Positions 23,744-36,184 of a stretch of 64,000 bases of DNA are shown here, piece by piece. The translations under genes and the position numbers were made by a program. The first letter of the stretch is position 1. Each line of letters opens with the position of its first letter. The stretch is taken from positions 372,001 to 436,000 of the forward strand of contig JALLLT010000032.1 in the NCBI GenBank assembly GCA_025266875.1. The letters are read 5' to 3'. Source of the DNA: Fennellomyces sp. T-0311 (Eukaryota; Mucoromycota; Mucoromycetes; Mucorales; Lichtheimiaceae). The notes under the pieces are model-generated. The model was not told the DNA's origin, did no database searches, and was given only the letters and a program-made list of their open reading frames with translations.

Positions 23744-24775
23744 AATGTTTAATGATGAAAAATTTTAATCCTGTAGAAGCTACCTTTATTGATTGTGCGA
23801 TATGTTATTCTGACAAGTCTAACAAATCTAACGCTAAGCTTACCAAAGCCATGGCTATTTATGTTAATTTAAAGGAAATAAAGTATGATTGGAATTGAGG
23901 TATTGAAAAAAGGACCTGAAGCCGTGTTTCATTGAGTGTTTATGAAGAGCGTTTTGAAAACTTGCGTTGTTGCGACGAAAAACCGATCGGAAAGTAATTC
24001 TCGAACTGAAACTGATCTATAAAAAGAGAAGAGGAAGTTATATTTGCTAAGCAGCTATCTGTTTATTTTGGTAGAAAGAAGGCTCTACTGGCTCAGTGGC
24101 TAGTAATTGTCGATAAAGCGTTTGACACAATACCAAGGAATGGGAAATGCTTAAGCTTATAAGCGATTTATTTAAATCCGTGTCAATGAATTATTCTAAC
24201 AAATCTAAGAGTTATGTTTATCTAGGACTAGAGCCATTTATATTAACTATGGAAGGGTCACAAGGTTCAGTAAAGATGTTGACGTTGAATGCTCAAATGA
24301 TCGTGTCAAGTGATGTTTTCCATGCGCCTTTAAATTGAGTTTGAGTAATCAAACAACGTGTCAAATAACAGACTATCAATGAAACTGTGCATTGACCTTA
24401 AAGGGTTATGTGATCTTATTATGGAATTTGGCAGTGGGTACTCTCCTTCGGTTAAGTTTCAAGGCCAAAGTCCCCTTTTTCCATTGTAACAACGCTGTTA
24501 TATGGCGTAGGAAACCGGGTTTTCACCTTACCAAGAGAGATATCTAGAAAACGTCATTAGCAATGTGAAATAGTCTTATCCGAAAGATAAGGTGTCAAAT
24601 AAAGACAAAAAGAACATAATGAAGGAGTTCATGGCTCAAAATGCTGCTTCCTGTTTATGTGAAAAAAGTTAAAGTATATAGCCTACTTTATTGAGCTCTT
24701 TGATTTAATAATATGACAATACTATCTTAACAGAACTAGTCGATTATACCCGGTACATACCCTTCTCCTCCTTAA

Positions 24776-24872
24776 TATGCACCATGCAGATTTTTTACGT
24801 AGGTACATGACATGAGTTTGTGTCTCGTGAATACATGTTTCGCGAATTCGCGTTTTCTGTGCATGGTGCATA
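24776..24872. repeat. Inverted repeat with 13-bp perfect arms
   Basis: TATGCACCATGCA at 24776-24788 is perfectly complementary to TGCATGGTGCATA at 24860-24872. The 71-nt spacer contains the 12-bp palindrome CGCGAATTCGCG at 24841-24852. It could be a small MITE-like element or a transcribed hairpin; no target duplication is visible. Confidence 0.5.
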
Positions 24873-25575
24873 ACCCAAAAATAGAAACACCACATGCTCT
24901 CTACTTTCACTGTTACAACGTTTGACATTTAGCGGATTACAGCTTCCTACTGCAGAAATATGACCCGAAAGTAGTCATGCACGCCCATTATACGTACTCA
25001 AGAGGCACTTTCCCAGTGGTAATCACTCTGGAGAATCCCCTTCATCATCGCCTGAAAGGCGTTACCCGTACCTGAACCCGGTAAATAGCTAGTGTGGTGA
25101 GAGAGTTATATGATATAAAACTGGTAACAAGAATAGAATTCGTTGAGAATCTGAATAATTGTCTGTTCTTTATTATGGATGAACTCTCTCTCTTTTATAT
25201 CTTTTACTGGAGATTCTAATATCCGTTCCTGGATAAATGATACTTGGTCGAGGACGTATCGGGTTGCGTGTTCGTCTTATGTTTTACCGACGACGGCAGA
25301 TATCGACTCCGTGTACTCTGTGATAGGTGCATGTCCTGTAGAACATCATTCAGCTTCCTTGAAACCGGTGTAAGGTAATACCGTTTATATCTTAGTCATC
25401 AATACTCTTCCAGAGTGTTCGTCTGATGGAATGTGCTAGAATGGATGTTTGACCGATCTCCATTATGTGCATATATGTAGTGGTTCACCACAGCTAGTCT
25501 ACCAATTGATTTATTCGCTTCTGAATTCGACGGTATCTATGCCATTCCAACAAAAGCTATACAAGCGTAAGAAAG

Positions 25576-26503
25576 TTAAGGAAATGCGAAAAATTTGAAA
25601 GAAAAACCAAGATGGAAGGCGATAGTTGCACGGACTAACTTGATATCCAACAATGTACTCTTGGGACAGACAATAATCTCTCGATGAACTTCTCGTTCAA
25701 TCGCTTGGTAACATCCCTTATTTGTGTGGAGTGCTCGCTTGCCTGGAAAGAGCATACACGTATCCCACAATATCTGTTTTGATTACATCATCCAAAATTC
25801 AAGTGTGTGCAATCCTCCAACGAAAGTGATCCAGCAACAATTCCACTCCCAAGCAACTCCAAATCCGAATGAAAATACTACACTTTGGTGGTCAGTAGTG
25901 TATATGAATATTATTGCTCCCGTGTTCTGAGAAGGACGACATGGAAAAAATGCCCAAATAAACTATCTACCACCTCGCGTGCCTTCGTTCCTCAAACAAA
26001 AGCTTGCATAAATTGACAGAGATCCAATACCCACACTGGTTTTTGTTTGCAGCAAATACCATGATGTTGAGTTGGAGCGCTGCCTTTTAGTGGGAACCCG
26101 TCAGACCAACCACCTTGACAATGAAGGGCTAACAGGGAAATATATGCGAGTACCATCCTCTAGAACTTGTACGTTGCCTAGACACAAGGTATACCCAGCC
26201 ATCACAAACCCAACTTGCCTATGTTTGCGGCAACCACAGTCAAACGGAATGACTGGCTTGTTAACCAACTGGGCACAACGATGCAAACAACCGACTTGTC
26301 AATCAATTACATAGGTTGACTGCAATGACTTTACATAAGCATCTCATCAACTGCAATGCGTCGATTTGTGCATTACCTTGGCAACCGACCCAAAATGACT
26401 CGGTTTTCCCATCGCTTACACAATCTAAACGAGATGAATTGCCATACATCAACTTGAATACACGGAATCGATTTCTGCAGCATCCATAGAACTTCATTTT
26501 CAA
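25576..26503 (-). pseudogene. Unrecognised minus-strand coding remnant
   Basis: Four open pieces follow one another on the minus strand: 26503..26303 (66 codons from ATG, MKMKFYGCCRNRF.. then RLDCVSDGKTESFWVG), 26286..26101 (LVNKPVIPFDCGCRKHRQVG, then VQVLEDGTRIYFPVSP), 25920..25784 (SVVFSFGFGVAWEWN) and 25770..25576 (CYQAIEREVHREIIVCPKST). Codon composition looks protein-coding, but I found no set of introns of normal length joining all four in frame, and no family is recognised. Probably a decayed gene; an intact gene with unusual introns is not excluded. Confidence 0.3.
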
Positions 26504-27057
26504 AGAAAAGATAGAGAGAGAAAGATGCGCTGCTGAACTGATTTACAGCTCTCCTGCTGCAGTTGAAGCAAATACAACACTACATGCCATGCCACTTCAT
26601 TGGCCTCCATAATATGTTGTCTCCCAAAGTTCTGCCTGCACGCATGGAGCTGGCCAAAAACTTGACATCATCCTGCATACTTCTGTTAAACGAGTCATGT
26701 TTCATACTTCCCCGTGTTTAAATACCCTTTAAAACTTCCCCTATAGATGTTTCACAGCACCTAGTGGTTTTCTACCCGTCATAATTCCAAACACAAAAGT
26801 TTCTACCAACCATCTGTACATTGCCAAGGAAAACGCCAAGACAAAACGCCAAGATAACACACGTGGTCATTACTTCAAAAAGGCATGGTGCAAAGTGCTG
26901 CGCAACATTGCTGCGGCAGATTCAAAAACTATAAATACCCCCTTTTTTGGCCCTCCTCAATATAAAAAGCTCGCTTCTTGTTCAACTTCTCACTTTTTTT
27001 CAAGGCCTGGCTGTCTCTCCCAAATTGTTACAAGCAGGGTCTTGAGTCACTTTTTTT

Positions 27058-27065
27058 TATATATA
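27058..27065 (+). promoter_or_regulatory. TATA box of the 27153 gene
   Basis: TATATAAG lies 88 nt upstream of the ATG at 27153. A second TATAAATA occurs at about 26930, and ATATAAAAAG at 26960. Several TATA-like words ahead of one ORF support it as a transcribed gene. Confidence 0.45.
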
Positions 27066-27152
27066 AGCGTACCACTCGTCGTGCCCACTTGAGTTTCATA
27101 CTACTACTTCTAAGTTACATAGCTAGCTTTGTCTTATTACTGCTTGCACATA

Positions 27153-28163
27153 ATGGTACCCAAGGACTGCTCCAAATTTGGAAAGACAGAGCCCAATTCC
27201 CTGCCTCGTGCTGTGGTTGCACCGCGTATTGGAGGCACTCAGCGTGTGCGTTTCACTATTGACCACGCCCTTGATAGCCAAACGGGGTTGCTGGGTGATA
27301 TTAACCTTGGCGATCAAAAACAGGAGGGTGCTACTGCTGGTACAGGAGGTCCTCATCGTAGACGTGGTAGCCTGAGTCATAGGGGTCTGAACCCATCTGG
27401 TACTCTCTCTGGTACATTACAAGAAGGCAGGGCTGAAATCCCCAGGAGATCCACCACTGGTAACTTAGGCGGCTATCGCCGTCAAGGACTGAGACATGAA
27501 CAAGGTGGCTCCCAACCTATTCGAGCTGGTTCTCGTAGGGGCAGAAAGGGAACCCTTGATGTAGTTTTGTCTGGTAGGCCTAACCATGATCTCAATCTTC
27601 GTGACCGAGTGGCAAGCTACTTGCGCGGCATTCATTATTACCATCGCAAGCGTCAGGTTGCTACTACTGCTCTTGGTATCCTCCGTGCCTCTCTTCGGGA
27701 TGAAATTATCCACGCTCAAAGAGTGGCACGTGGTCAGAGTGGTCCAGCGCAACAAGCTCAGCGCGCAGATAACCATAGAGCCTACTTCAATACTAACGAA
27801 GGCCCATCCATGGCTAACTCAGGCACTGGAAATACTTCTCAGCAACCCGGATACATTCCTTCATCGAGGCTACAACAGCTCGTTGCTATACGGCTGGCAT
27901 ATGTTTATTATTGCCATCGCCAACTTGGTAGTGGCATTGGTCATCTTGGTCCCAGAGTCTTTGTTCCTATTTCTTTAGCTTCGTCGGATCCATTTTCTGA
28001 CTGGCCTACCTATAACAACATGTCCTTTGTCCAAAACAATTACTCTCAAAACCAGAGTGGACTAATAGCCGACGCTCGCAGAGGCGCTATTCTCTTAGGC
28101 AGGCAAATGGCAACTATGCCTGGTTACCAAGGTAGACCTATGCCCGAACACCACCGTAACTAA
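27153..28163 (+). CDS. Orphan basic protein with duplicated YYxHR segment
   Basis: Intronless ORF of 336 aa with a TATA box at -88 and clearly higher GC than its flanks. The protein is basic and rich in Arg, Gly and Gln, with runs such as GGPHRRRGSLSHRG and AGSRRGRKG. Two related segments occur about 90 residues apart: VASYLRGIHYYHRKRQ (about 153-168) and VAIRLAYVYYCHRQLG (about 244-259), suggesting an ancient internal duplication. No signal peptide, membrane segment, zinc finger or catalytic motif is visible, and I recognise no family. The composition would suit a nucleic-acid-binding or gag-like protein, but no element ends or partner gene flank it. Function unknown; the ORF itself is very unlikely to be chance. 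Confidence 0.65.
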   Translation: MVPKDCSKFGKTEPNSLPRAVVAPRIGGTQRVRFTIDHALDSQTGLLGDINLGDQKQEGATAGTGGPHRRRGSLSHRGLNPSGTLSGTLQEGRAEIPRRSTTGNLGGYRRQGLRHEQGGSQPIRAGSRRGRKGTLDVVLSGRPNHDLNLRDRVASYLRGIHYYHRKRQVATTALGILRASLRDEIIHAQRVARGQSGPAQQAQRADNHRAYFNTNEGPSMANSGTGNTSQQPGYIPSSRLQQLVAIRLAYVYYCHRQLGSGIGHLGPRVFVPISLASSDPFSDWPTYNNMSFVQNNYSQNQSGLIADARRGAILLGRQMATMPGYQGRPMPEHHRN

Positions 28164-31100
28164 GTTCTACTACGTGTTGATACTATACTTTTAACTCATT
28201 AATATCTTTGCTTCTCTCTCTCTTTGAATGTTACTTACCGGCTTCAACGCTCTGGTAGCGGTCGGGGAAAAAACAAAAAAAATCCTGTAGCAGTATCTAT
28301 ATTAAAGGTAGCTAAAATCACAAAAACAATAAAAAAGCTTTTTAAAACCAAAGCTTAACTTGTTTCTACCCGATGTATGCATTGAATTAAATCTGTATTG
28401 TGTTGTGTATCTTGGAGTTCCATAGCGATTCGGTATTAGTTGCACTATTATATTGCAGAATGTTTCAAGAGATATAGTTCTATTCAGATAAGTATATGAC
28501 CTCTTTCTTGCGGTTCACGTCCTTAGGATAGTACAAATTGCATGTACCATGCCTAGAAGGCCGGTGAAGGCGAAAAAAAGGTAGGTTAATGATTACTTTA
28601 TAGTTCTTTTTGAGGATCTCCCCTCTGTATTAGAGGAGCTTCTTTTTAGTCGCTGTCATCCTTTAGATGGACTAGCTATCGATGTTACGAAGTACTAGTG
28701 CATTGAAAGTAGATTCACATAACATAGTCAAGAGCGAATCCCTCATAAGTTATTCCATCGATTAGATTAATCTTTGTAATACATGATTACAAGCGTTGTT
28801 ATGGTGAAAAAGGGACTTTCATATTATAACGCGACGCAAATTTGAATTCGTTGACCATTCAAGCAACTTTTAGGCCACCTTTGAACTTATTTTAATTCTA
28901 TTTTGACTAAATTTCGTTCGGATCCTTTCTTTTCAGTAGTACTAATAATATAAGCAACTCTAGTTTTGGACAACTTCAGAGATACGTAAATTTGTTACGT
29001 TGTAGTGAAAGAAAATTGTTTGTGTAATGTAAGTCTGTGTGAAACAGAAAGGGTGAGTTAACCAAATACAGATAAAAGCTCCTGACTTGGAGTTCTGAAA
29101 GGTATGATCAAGATAATTGAGGCCCAGTTAATTGGTTTATTTCATTCGATTTAACAAGGGTATTTATAGGCTTCTTTCCTCTGGGTTCTGAAAATACGAT
29201 TGCGATGATAACAAGTCGTGCCGGATACATGTTGCTAATGTGAAAGGGTGTCTCGAAAAGATCCGAGTGTAAGATGTCGATGTGCAAAATGCAACAAACA
29301 ATAGTGTAGACAGCAGACACAAGGAACACGAGCATGCTGTATATGAAATATGGTGATACAAACAGAGAGATCAAACTGCAACGAAACCTTATTATAACGT
29401 AAAACCACCTAGTTGACATAAAGATCAATGAATTGCTTTTTAAAACTTAACAGCTTTTATGTTTCATTCGAGCCACAGGCGATTTTCTTGGGATGACGAC
29501 GATCATACCTTGCACGAGTACTACATGAAAACTGTGGCCAGGAAAACTGAGCTTATGCATGTGACGTAGTCCCAAACCGGATCCCCTGCTAAATTCACTT
29601 GGACATCTAACTCATCTAACAGGTCGTTTTATTACAAGCCATATTACAAAATTTCTTGACAGAACCTTATTCAATTCAATTTCATTTCATTTCCTCTCCT
29701 TTAGTCCTAGTATTCAATCACTGCAAGACCAAGGATCCATATTTCTATATTAAAATCATAGATACGTAAGTACTTAACGTTCGTAAACTTTTCTTTCTTT
29801 CTTTATAAAACAAGGCTTCGTTGCTTGCCTTCCTAGCATTACTTTTCCTTAGTAACGCGTTTATTGCAGCTTTTTATATTCTACATTTTCCCAATGGCTA
29901 TTGTGGCCGCCCAGACACCTAGGCTTGGCTTTTCACCATGATCTTACTAGGCCCATTTCACTTTTTCTCCTCACTGCACGCATCCCATCCTTCTATACGT
30001 CTTGGGCCACCCTGGGCGCTTATACAGATTTTCAGTCAACTTTTAACTGCTCCCAATGGAGGCTTTTAAATTTATAAGAAGTAAGCCAAACTCATTTATC
30101 AATGCATGGCACCGAAGCACTGTGTGACATCGTATTTCGTGTCACTCTCTCTCGTTCATTACAAACATAGCTAAATGTTTTCTATTTTGACAGAGTGTAA
30201 AATATGGCTGTCACGTTAAGACACCCACACGAAGGATTCATTATGACAACCGCTCAACACTATGCATACTCATCACATTTTTGTATCATATACATCCCTG
30301 TGAGGTTTAGCCAAATGCATTGTATTATGAAAGATAGTGTCTGTGACAAAAACAAAGATCTCCAACACGACAATTCAGTAACATTCCCAATCTTAATCGC
30401 AAAAGTGTGAGTTAAAACTACGGTATGTATCGGACAGTTACAGTAACCATGACAGGCGTGTCACGAAACCCCCTTACCCGTGCTTCAACGCGCACAGACC
30501 ATTATGTAGACAGGAAGTTCACTGCCATTACCAGAAAGCTAACGTAATGTCGAAATGGAATAGCACGAAAACCGAAACTCGAGAGCTCTCTACAGCTTTT
30601 TAAGTTGAAATATGTCTCACCACTGCAAGTTTATCCTTGCCTCTGGCCTCATGTTTTATCTCTCTTGCCCATACTTATGCGCCTGATGGACCTTTGACCA
30701 ATCAGCGAAGTTTATTTTTTAAAGCGCCGTGTTCTCTGCTTTCTTCCGCCCAGTTCGATCTTCGTTGCCATGCCAAAAATTACAAATCCCTCGCTACGGT
30801 CATGTCCTTGATTCTTTTCCTATTGTGGCTCAATGGTGCTCCTTTTGTCCGGTTTCCAAGGCTCCTTGCAGTGGTCCGACTCCCTGATTGGTTCTCAATT
30901 GTTCGTATCGTCATGCTGACTACGCCGAGCGGTAACCAGTGATCAGGTTGCAGTATAAGCCTTCTTGTGAAAAAGAGCGTTGACTCTAAATCGCTAATGT
31001 TCTTGCTAAACGTGGATTGTCTGGGATTAGTTATGGTGTCTGACCTACCGATCGCTATTCTGATTCCTTCTCGAAGCCATTCCGCTAGGTGTCTGATTCA

Positions 31101-33680
31101 CTTACCCTTCCAGTATCCAATGGGTTCTATATCGGAGATATTTTCCCGCGTTGACATTTCAATTTTGTCTTGTGGAGGCAATCAATACCGGGCAGCTTCA
31201 AGCTTTGGCTTGTGAGAGTCTTATCTTGTGACACCTTTCGATGGATCCTCTACTTTTAAGTTGAGCAAAGTCTTTTTGGAAAAGCCAAAGTAAGTACAAA
31301 AGAGGGTGAACTTCCTTACTTTAATGGTCGATATGGTTTGGGGCCTCAAAACTGACTATGCCATCCAACGGAATAAATGACGTTAAGCGCGAAAAGGGTT
31401 ACCGTCAGTTGTGGATTAGGCGTCACCGTGAATTCTTTTGTCGCTAGCGCACTCCACGCAAGCGCACAGAGGATACAATGCAGATGGATATGCAGCCAAC
31501 TTCTCGTTGGTGATATATGAAAACGGATGCTCGACGCTGTTTGATGAAGCTGCGCAATTTGTAATCTATATTCATTATCCGTAAAGGCCGTTTAGTTGGA
31601 GCCATAGCACAATAATGGCCTAAACTATTTTGATATAAGTAACATTTAGCCTTTATATATAAAGTGGAACAATTGACATAAGCTTATGGGAGAGTTGTCA
31701 AAACGAGCAGCGAAGGGTAGGGGCATACCAAGATCTGAAGGTAAAATCAGACGGCTTTTTAGGCAGATTGTTCATGATAACCAATTCTTTTGCTATTGAA
31801 TACAGCGTCCCAAAACCAAAATACAATTACCTCACATTATCATTCAGCTCTTTTGTGGAAGTAGATTGTTAAACAACAGTTGGTGTAACTAAACACTGTG
31901 AATTTTTTGACACTTTGTCATGTATATGTAAATATATATCCTTTGCATAATTTATCATTATATAGCGATCCTATTTGATCGCTACTCATCGCAGAAACTC
32001 ACATTGGTATATTGCATAATGGATAGCTTATCGGGGAACGTTTTTTCTGAGTTGTTATCAGTACATGACATCTTTGCATTGTAATACTGTTCAGTTCATT
32101 GATGCGCTCAGAAGGATACCACAACCTCTTCAGCAAGTATGCAAGGGCGTCAACACAGATTATCTACGCTGGTACGTTACAGTGAACCACCGCTTTTTCC
32201 TCAGTTTGGGCATACAATCTGCTGGACCTTGATATCTACTTTACCTCGCTTTTTCCTCAATTTTGAACGTTCTATTCGCATAGGGAAAAAACGGGGTTAC
32301 ACAGTATACACTACTTTGTATCCCTACTAATAATTTCTTTATTGATTCTTATTCAGTTTTTTCTTAACCTTGTATCTTTTTCTTCTGTCTTCCTCCTTTT
32401 CTCTGCTGCAAAGCAGGTTTTCCATATCTAACCCTTTAAGGGGAAAAGATGAGAGCCGAAAGCTGAGACCAGCTAGCGTTCATTACAAATGTCATTCAAT
32501 AAAATCCATTTTATCCTGCATACACTACAGTTACAGCAATGTATATTGCAGAAGTAGTGGCTGTGCATATCCGCTATGTTGAAACTAGATCAAGCTATCA
32601 TTCAACCTGATAGAAAATATACTTATATACAGTTGAGTTCTGGAAGAGATCTAAATGCCTACGTAATTCTTGCGGGAACGCTTACTTGTTTATTATTACA
32701 CAAGATAAGCAACCATATATAGTCGATAAAAAGGATTATATTATGTTATATACTCCTATAAATAGGCAAACAATTGAAGCACTCATGTCAATTTTTTCGC
32801 CACGCATGCTCCTTTTCACGCAAGGGCGTATTGGATCGACTTTGACATCGCCTCCGTCCACATGCTCATGAACAGCGATAAAAAGGTTACAAAGAAACAG
32901 AATACCGTACTTTGTTAAAGTAACTGCTATTTAATACTTTCCTATGCCATGTAAGGTTCATAAAAGATCCTACTTTGTTTATACGTAGCAGCAAAGGAAT
33001 GCGGCACCTGTACTGAACATTGATGCGTCCATACACATACTGTAATAGCAGATCACGGCATTTGATTCTGCTCACCGAGATACTTCCTGTACACTTTCAA
33101 ATATTCTACATTTACTTCGCATAATATAGACATTTAACCTAATACTCTGTGATACCAGTCCGGTGTCACCCCTGTAGCAGTATGTATCTTCCATCATCAA
33201 GCTGCTGCGGCCAACTGCCACTGCTATACATCACTATTAAGGGAAGCTTGAGCTTAGTTCAATGTGTTTGTCTGTTATCTAAAACAGAATAATGTCAAAA
33301 TGAATGAGCAAACGTCTATTTTGTTAGGTGGACAGGGTTCTCGTTGAAAGAAAACATAAGAACAAATATAGAGTAAGGTTGAATGTGAATCGACGGATTG
33401 ACCAATGAGATGACTTCATTAGTAGTACTACAGTACAGTGGTCAGATTACGTCCTCACAATACTGTGAGCGAGAATGATATTACTCATACAGTAGCATTG
33501 GGTCCCAAACTAAATATTTTTAGGGTGAATACCATAGAATTCATTGCTTTTATACGTTACTATGTGTCATGGAAAAAGTGTTTCCAGGGCAACTCGTTTA
33601 ATTTTGGCTGAGCGGGGGAAAAAGAGGGGGGAACAGCAGCAACAAAACCTTTTCTTTGACTGCTTCAACTCGAGGTTTCA
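28164..33680. other. 5.5-kb gene-poor AT-rich interval
   Basis: No intact gene recognised. At 30610-31420 the plus strand shows coding-like text interrupted by stops and frame changes, beginning with a signal-peptide-like MSHHCKFILASGLMFYLSCP and including cysteine-rich VAQWCSFCPVSKAPCSGPTP; it is likely a decayed secreted-protein gene. ORFs at 29108..29428 (-) and 32139..32330 (+) show no motif. The last 250 bp should contain the Sin3-like gene's promoter. Confidence 0.35.
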
Positions 33681-36184
33681 ATGAGCAACCAAAATCAAAC
33701 GAATCGCCCAACATGCCTGTATAGTCTTTTACCTCCATCTATGGCATTGACTCTCGTTGATCTTCAAGCAATCAATCGCATCTGCCTTGAACGAATTGCA
33801 TTCGATCGTGCCACCGTGTATACAACGACCAGCGCAGACGCCATATCGTCATTCTACACAAGGGTGACGAACTGTCTAGGCGCTGATGCAACGCAAAATC
33901 GGTTACAGCCCGTGGTGGAGGCATTCAGAATGCAAAAGATTAGCGCTACCGAGCTTCTTCTCCTTGCTGCCAGTCTCCTCACTGAATACGACAATCTTTT
34001 GCGGTGCCTGGTGGTCATCCTTCCACAGGATTATAGGATCGATATTTATGATGATCGCGGCTATAAAATAGTGCATGTATCAGGACCTGTAGATGTAAAG
34101 CTGACACTTTATGGACCATTAACAATACCGGCACGGTTACCCAGCGCACAAATGCCAACCCCTCCGGAAGCATCGGGATATGCAACATCACCTACATCGA
34201 CTCACATATTGTCACCGGTGAAGGACAATAGCATATTGCCACCACTGGACGTTGGACAATCCTACAGTAAAGCTGCCATTCCTGATAGCAATATACCAAT
34301 CGACAGAGCAAATAGTTACCACGGAGACCGCGTCAACAGAAGTACATCAGCTCACGGAGGACGCGCCATGAGAAGCAGGTCAGCCCGTGGAAGCTTCAGT
34401 GGTGTCGACAATAATAGCGCGAAAAACAAAATTTCGCTACCTCCATTGGAAAATATGAAAAAAAGCAATGCTCAGGCAACACCAAGGATTACGTTGCCTC
34501 GTATTCTTCCAGCACCCGCCCCACCACGAAATATACCACACACATCCTCTGATAGCAGTGATCCAACTTCACACCATCAGTTACCTTCCACGGAGTCGTC
34601 TAATTCTTCTACATCAACAGTATATACACCGGCATCTTCATCTTCTCCTGCGTACGCGCAACAACAACCAATACTTTATATTCCAAATTATCCTTTAGCG
34701 CAATCAGCATTTCAACGTGTAGATCAGTCTTCCCCGACTTTCCCACCCCACCTATATACGGTATTCAGATCTGTACAATTGCCGAAGGGGCCATCTAGCG
34801 ACATTCCCTCAACATCACCTAGTCAAGACGTATCATTATCGAAGCAAACTGACAGCGAAAACGGCGAACAACGTCGGATACCCTACGAACTTCCGCCCAA
34901 CAGGCCAAGTGGTCCTTCCCACACCAAGTCCGGTAGAAAATCTCACAAAAAATCTTTGATTGAAAATAATGGTAAATCTCATAACATACTACCCATCACT
35001 ATCTCAGCTCAACCACGATCATTATCAGAAAATAGTGTCTCGTTACAAAATGACGCCCCACCACAAATCGACCCATCATCACAAGCTGCCCATCCTCCGA
35101 CTGTGACATCTACCACCGCACAAGAGATTGCTATACCAAAAGACTCACCAATGCCAACATCCTTTATATCAATGAGTACCCCTGTATCTCTGGAGAATCC
35201 GCAACTTGCTCCTCGCCGAAGTCCCATCGTCAAACAAAATGATGTTGCAATGTTTGCCCAAGTTCAGAAACATTTGTCAAGCACAGCATACAATGATTTC
35301 TTGAAACTGTTAAACATGTTTACGGAAGAGATTTTGGACGTCGAATCGCTGGTTGCGATATTTGAACATATGTTCCAAGACAGACGAGATATCCTTGGCT
35401 GGTTAAAATCTGTTACTGGACACATCGATGAACCACAAATACCACATTTGGCGGACTCACCTCTCAAAAAGCCGGATTTAGCGCTCTGTGCTCGAGTCAA
35501 GGCCAGTCCAAGTTACAGAAGAGTCACTGATATAGCGGTATGAATTCTTAATAAGTAAGGTCCTTACGATTTTACTAAAAGTAAACGTATTTAGTGGATC
35601 AACCAGCCATGCTCAGCGCGAGACGATCTATGCCGTGAAGTTCTCAATGACGTTTACGTATCATACCCGACTGAGGAAAGCGAAGATAGTAACGCTGATA
35701 CATTCAAATCGAACAAGTACGAAGAAGCACTACATCGTATTGAAGAAAAGCGGTACGTTTTTTTAAACCTGGTGCCTTTCAATATGCTTACCTGTGTTAT
35801 AGATATGAATTCGATTCGAATATTGACGATAATGAAAAAGCAATTACAAGGCTACTGCATATTCGGCAAGAAGAACGCTTAGACAGTTTAAGCGACGACC
35901 AAAAGAAGGAATTTAATCAACGCGTCGATGTTAAAAAGTTTATATTCGTCAAAGCGATCAAGGCAGCTTACGGGAAAAAGTTCGCTCCCAAAGTTCTTGA
36001 CGCTTTTTTCAAGTATCCAGCTCAAAATATACCTACAGTGTTAAGCTTTCTGGAGAATGAAGGCGCGAAATGGAGAAAAGCACGTCGCGAGTTGCAAGAA
36101 ATATGGCGAAAGATGGAAGAAGAAAACTACGCGTTATCGCTGGAATATAAACCAAAACGGAAAAGAACAAAGAGAAACATCTAG
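33681..36184 (+). CDS. Short Sin3-like corepressor paralogue
   Basis: Scaffold protein of histone-deacetylase corepressor complexes. Exons 33681..35537, 35595..35752 and 35803..36184; 798 aa. A PAH-type domain lies at about residues 55-125 (FYTRVTNCLGAD ... CLVVILPQDYRIDIYDD) and a PAH3-like one at 521-581 (VQKHLSSTAYNDFLKLLNMF, TEEILDVESLV). The HDAC-interaction region follows: ALCARVKASPSYRRV, then CSARDDLCREVLNDVYVSYP, NKYEEALHRIEEKRYEFD and ENEGAKWRKARRELQEIW. The protein stops just beyond this region with a nuclear-localisation-like KPKRKRTKRNI. Typical Sin3 proteins are about 1200-1500 aa with three or four PAH domains and a long C-terminal region; here the PAH2 equivalent and the C-terminus are absent, and the linker is serine/proline-rich low complexity. 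The domain fit is good, so a functional divergent paralogue is more likely than a fragment. Confidence 0.82.

Larger units (their letters stand above)
23744..27057. other. Gene-poor interval with fragmentary ORFs
   Basis: About 3.3 kb without a complete recognised gene. It holds a 13-bp inverted repeat (24776..24872), a polymerase III A-box-like word (TGGCTCAGTGG, 24089-24099) without a matching B box, a short plus-strand ORF at 25179..25373, and a cluster of minus-strand coding-like pieces between 25576 and 26503 described separately. Confidence 0.35.

Noticed and set aside
25179..25373. GDSNIRSWIND as a class-3 lipase motif
   Set aside because: Only a few residues resemble the lipase block and the flanking catalytic GHSLGG motif is absent.
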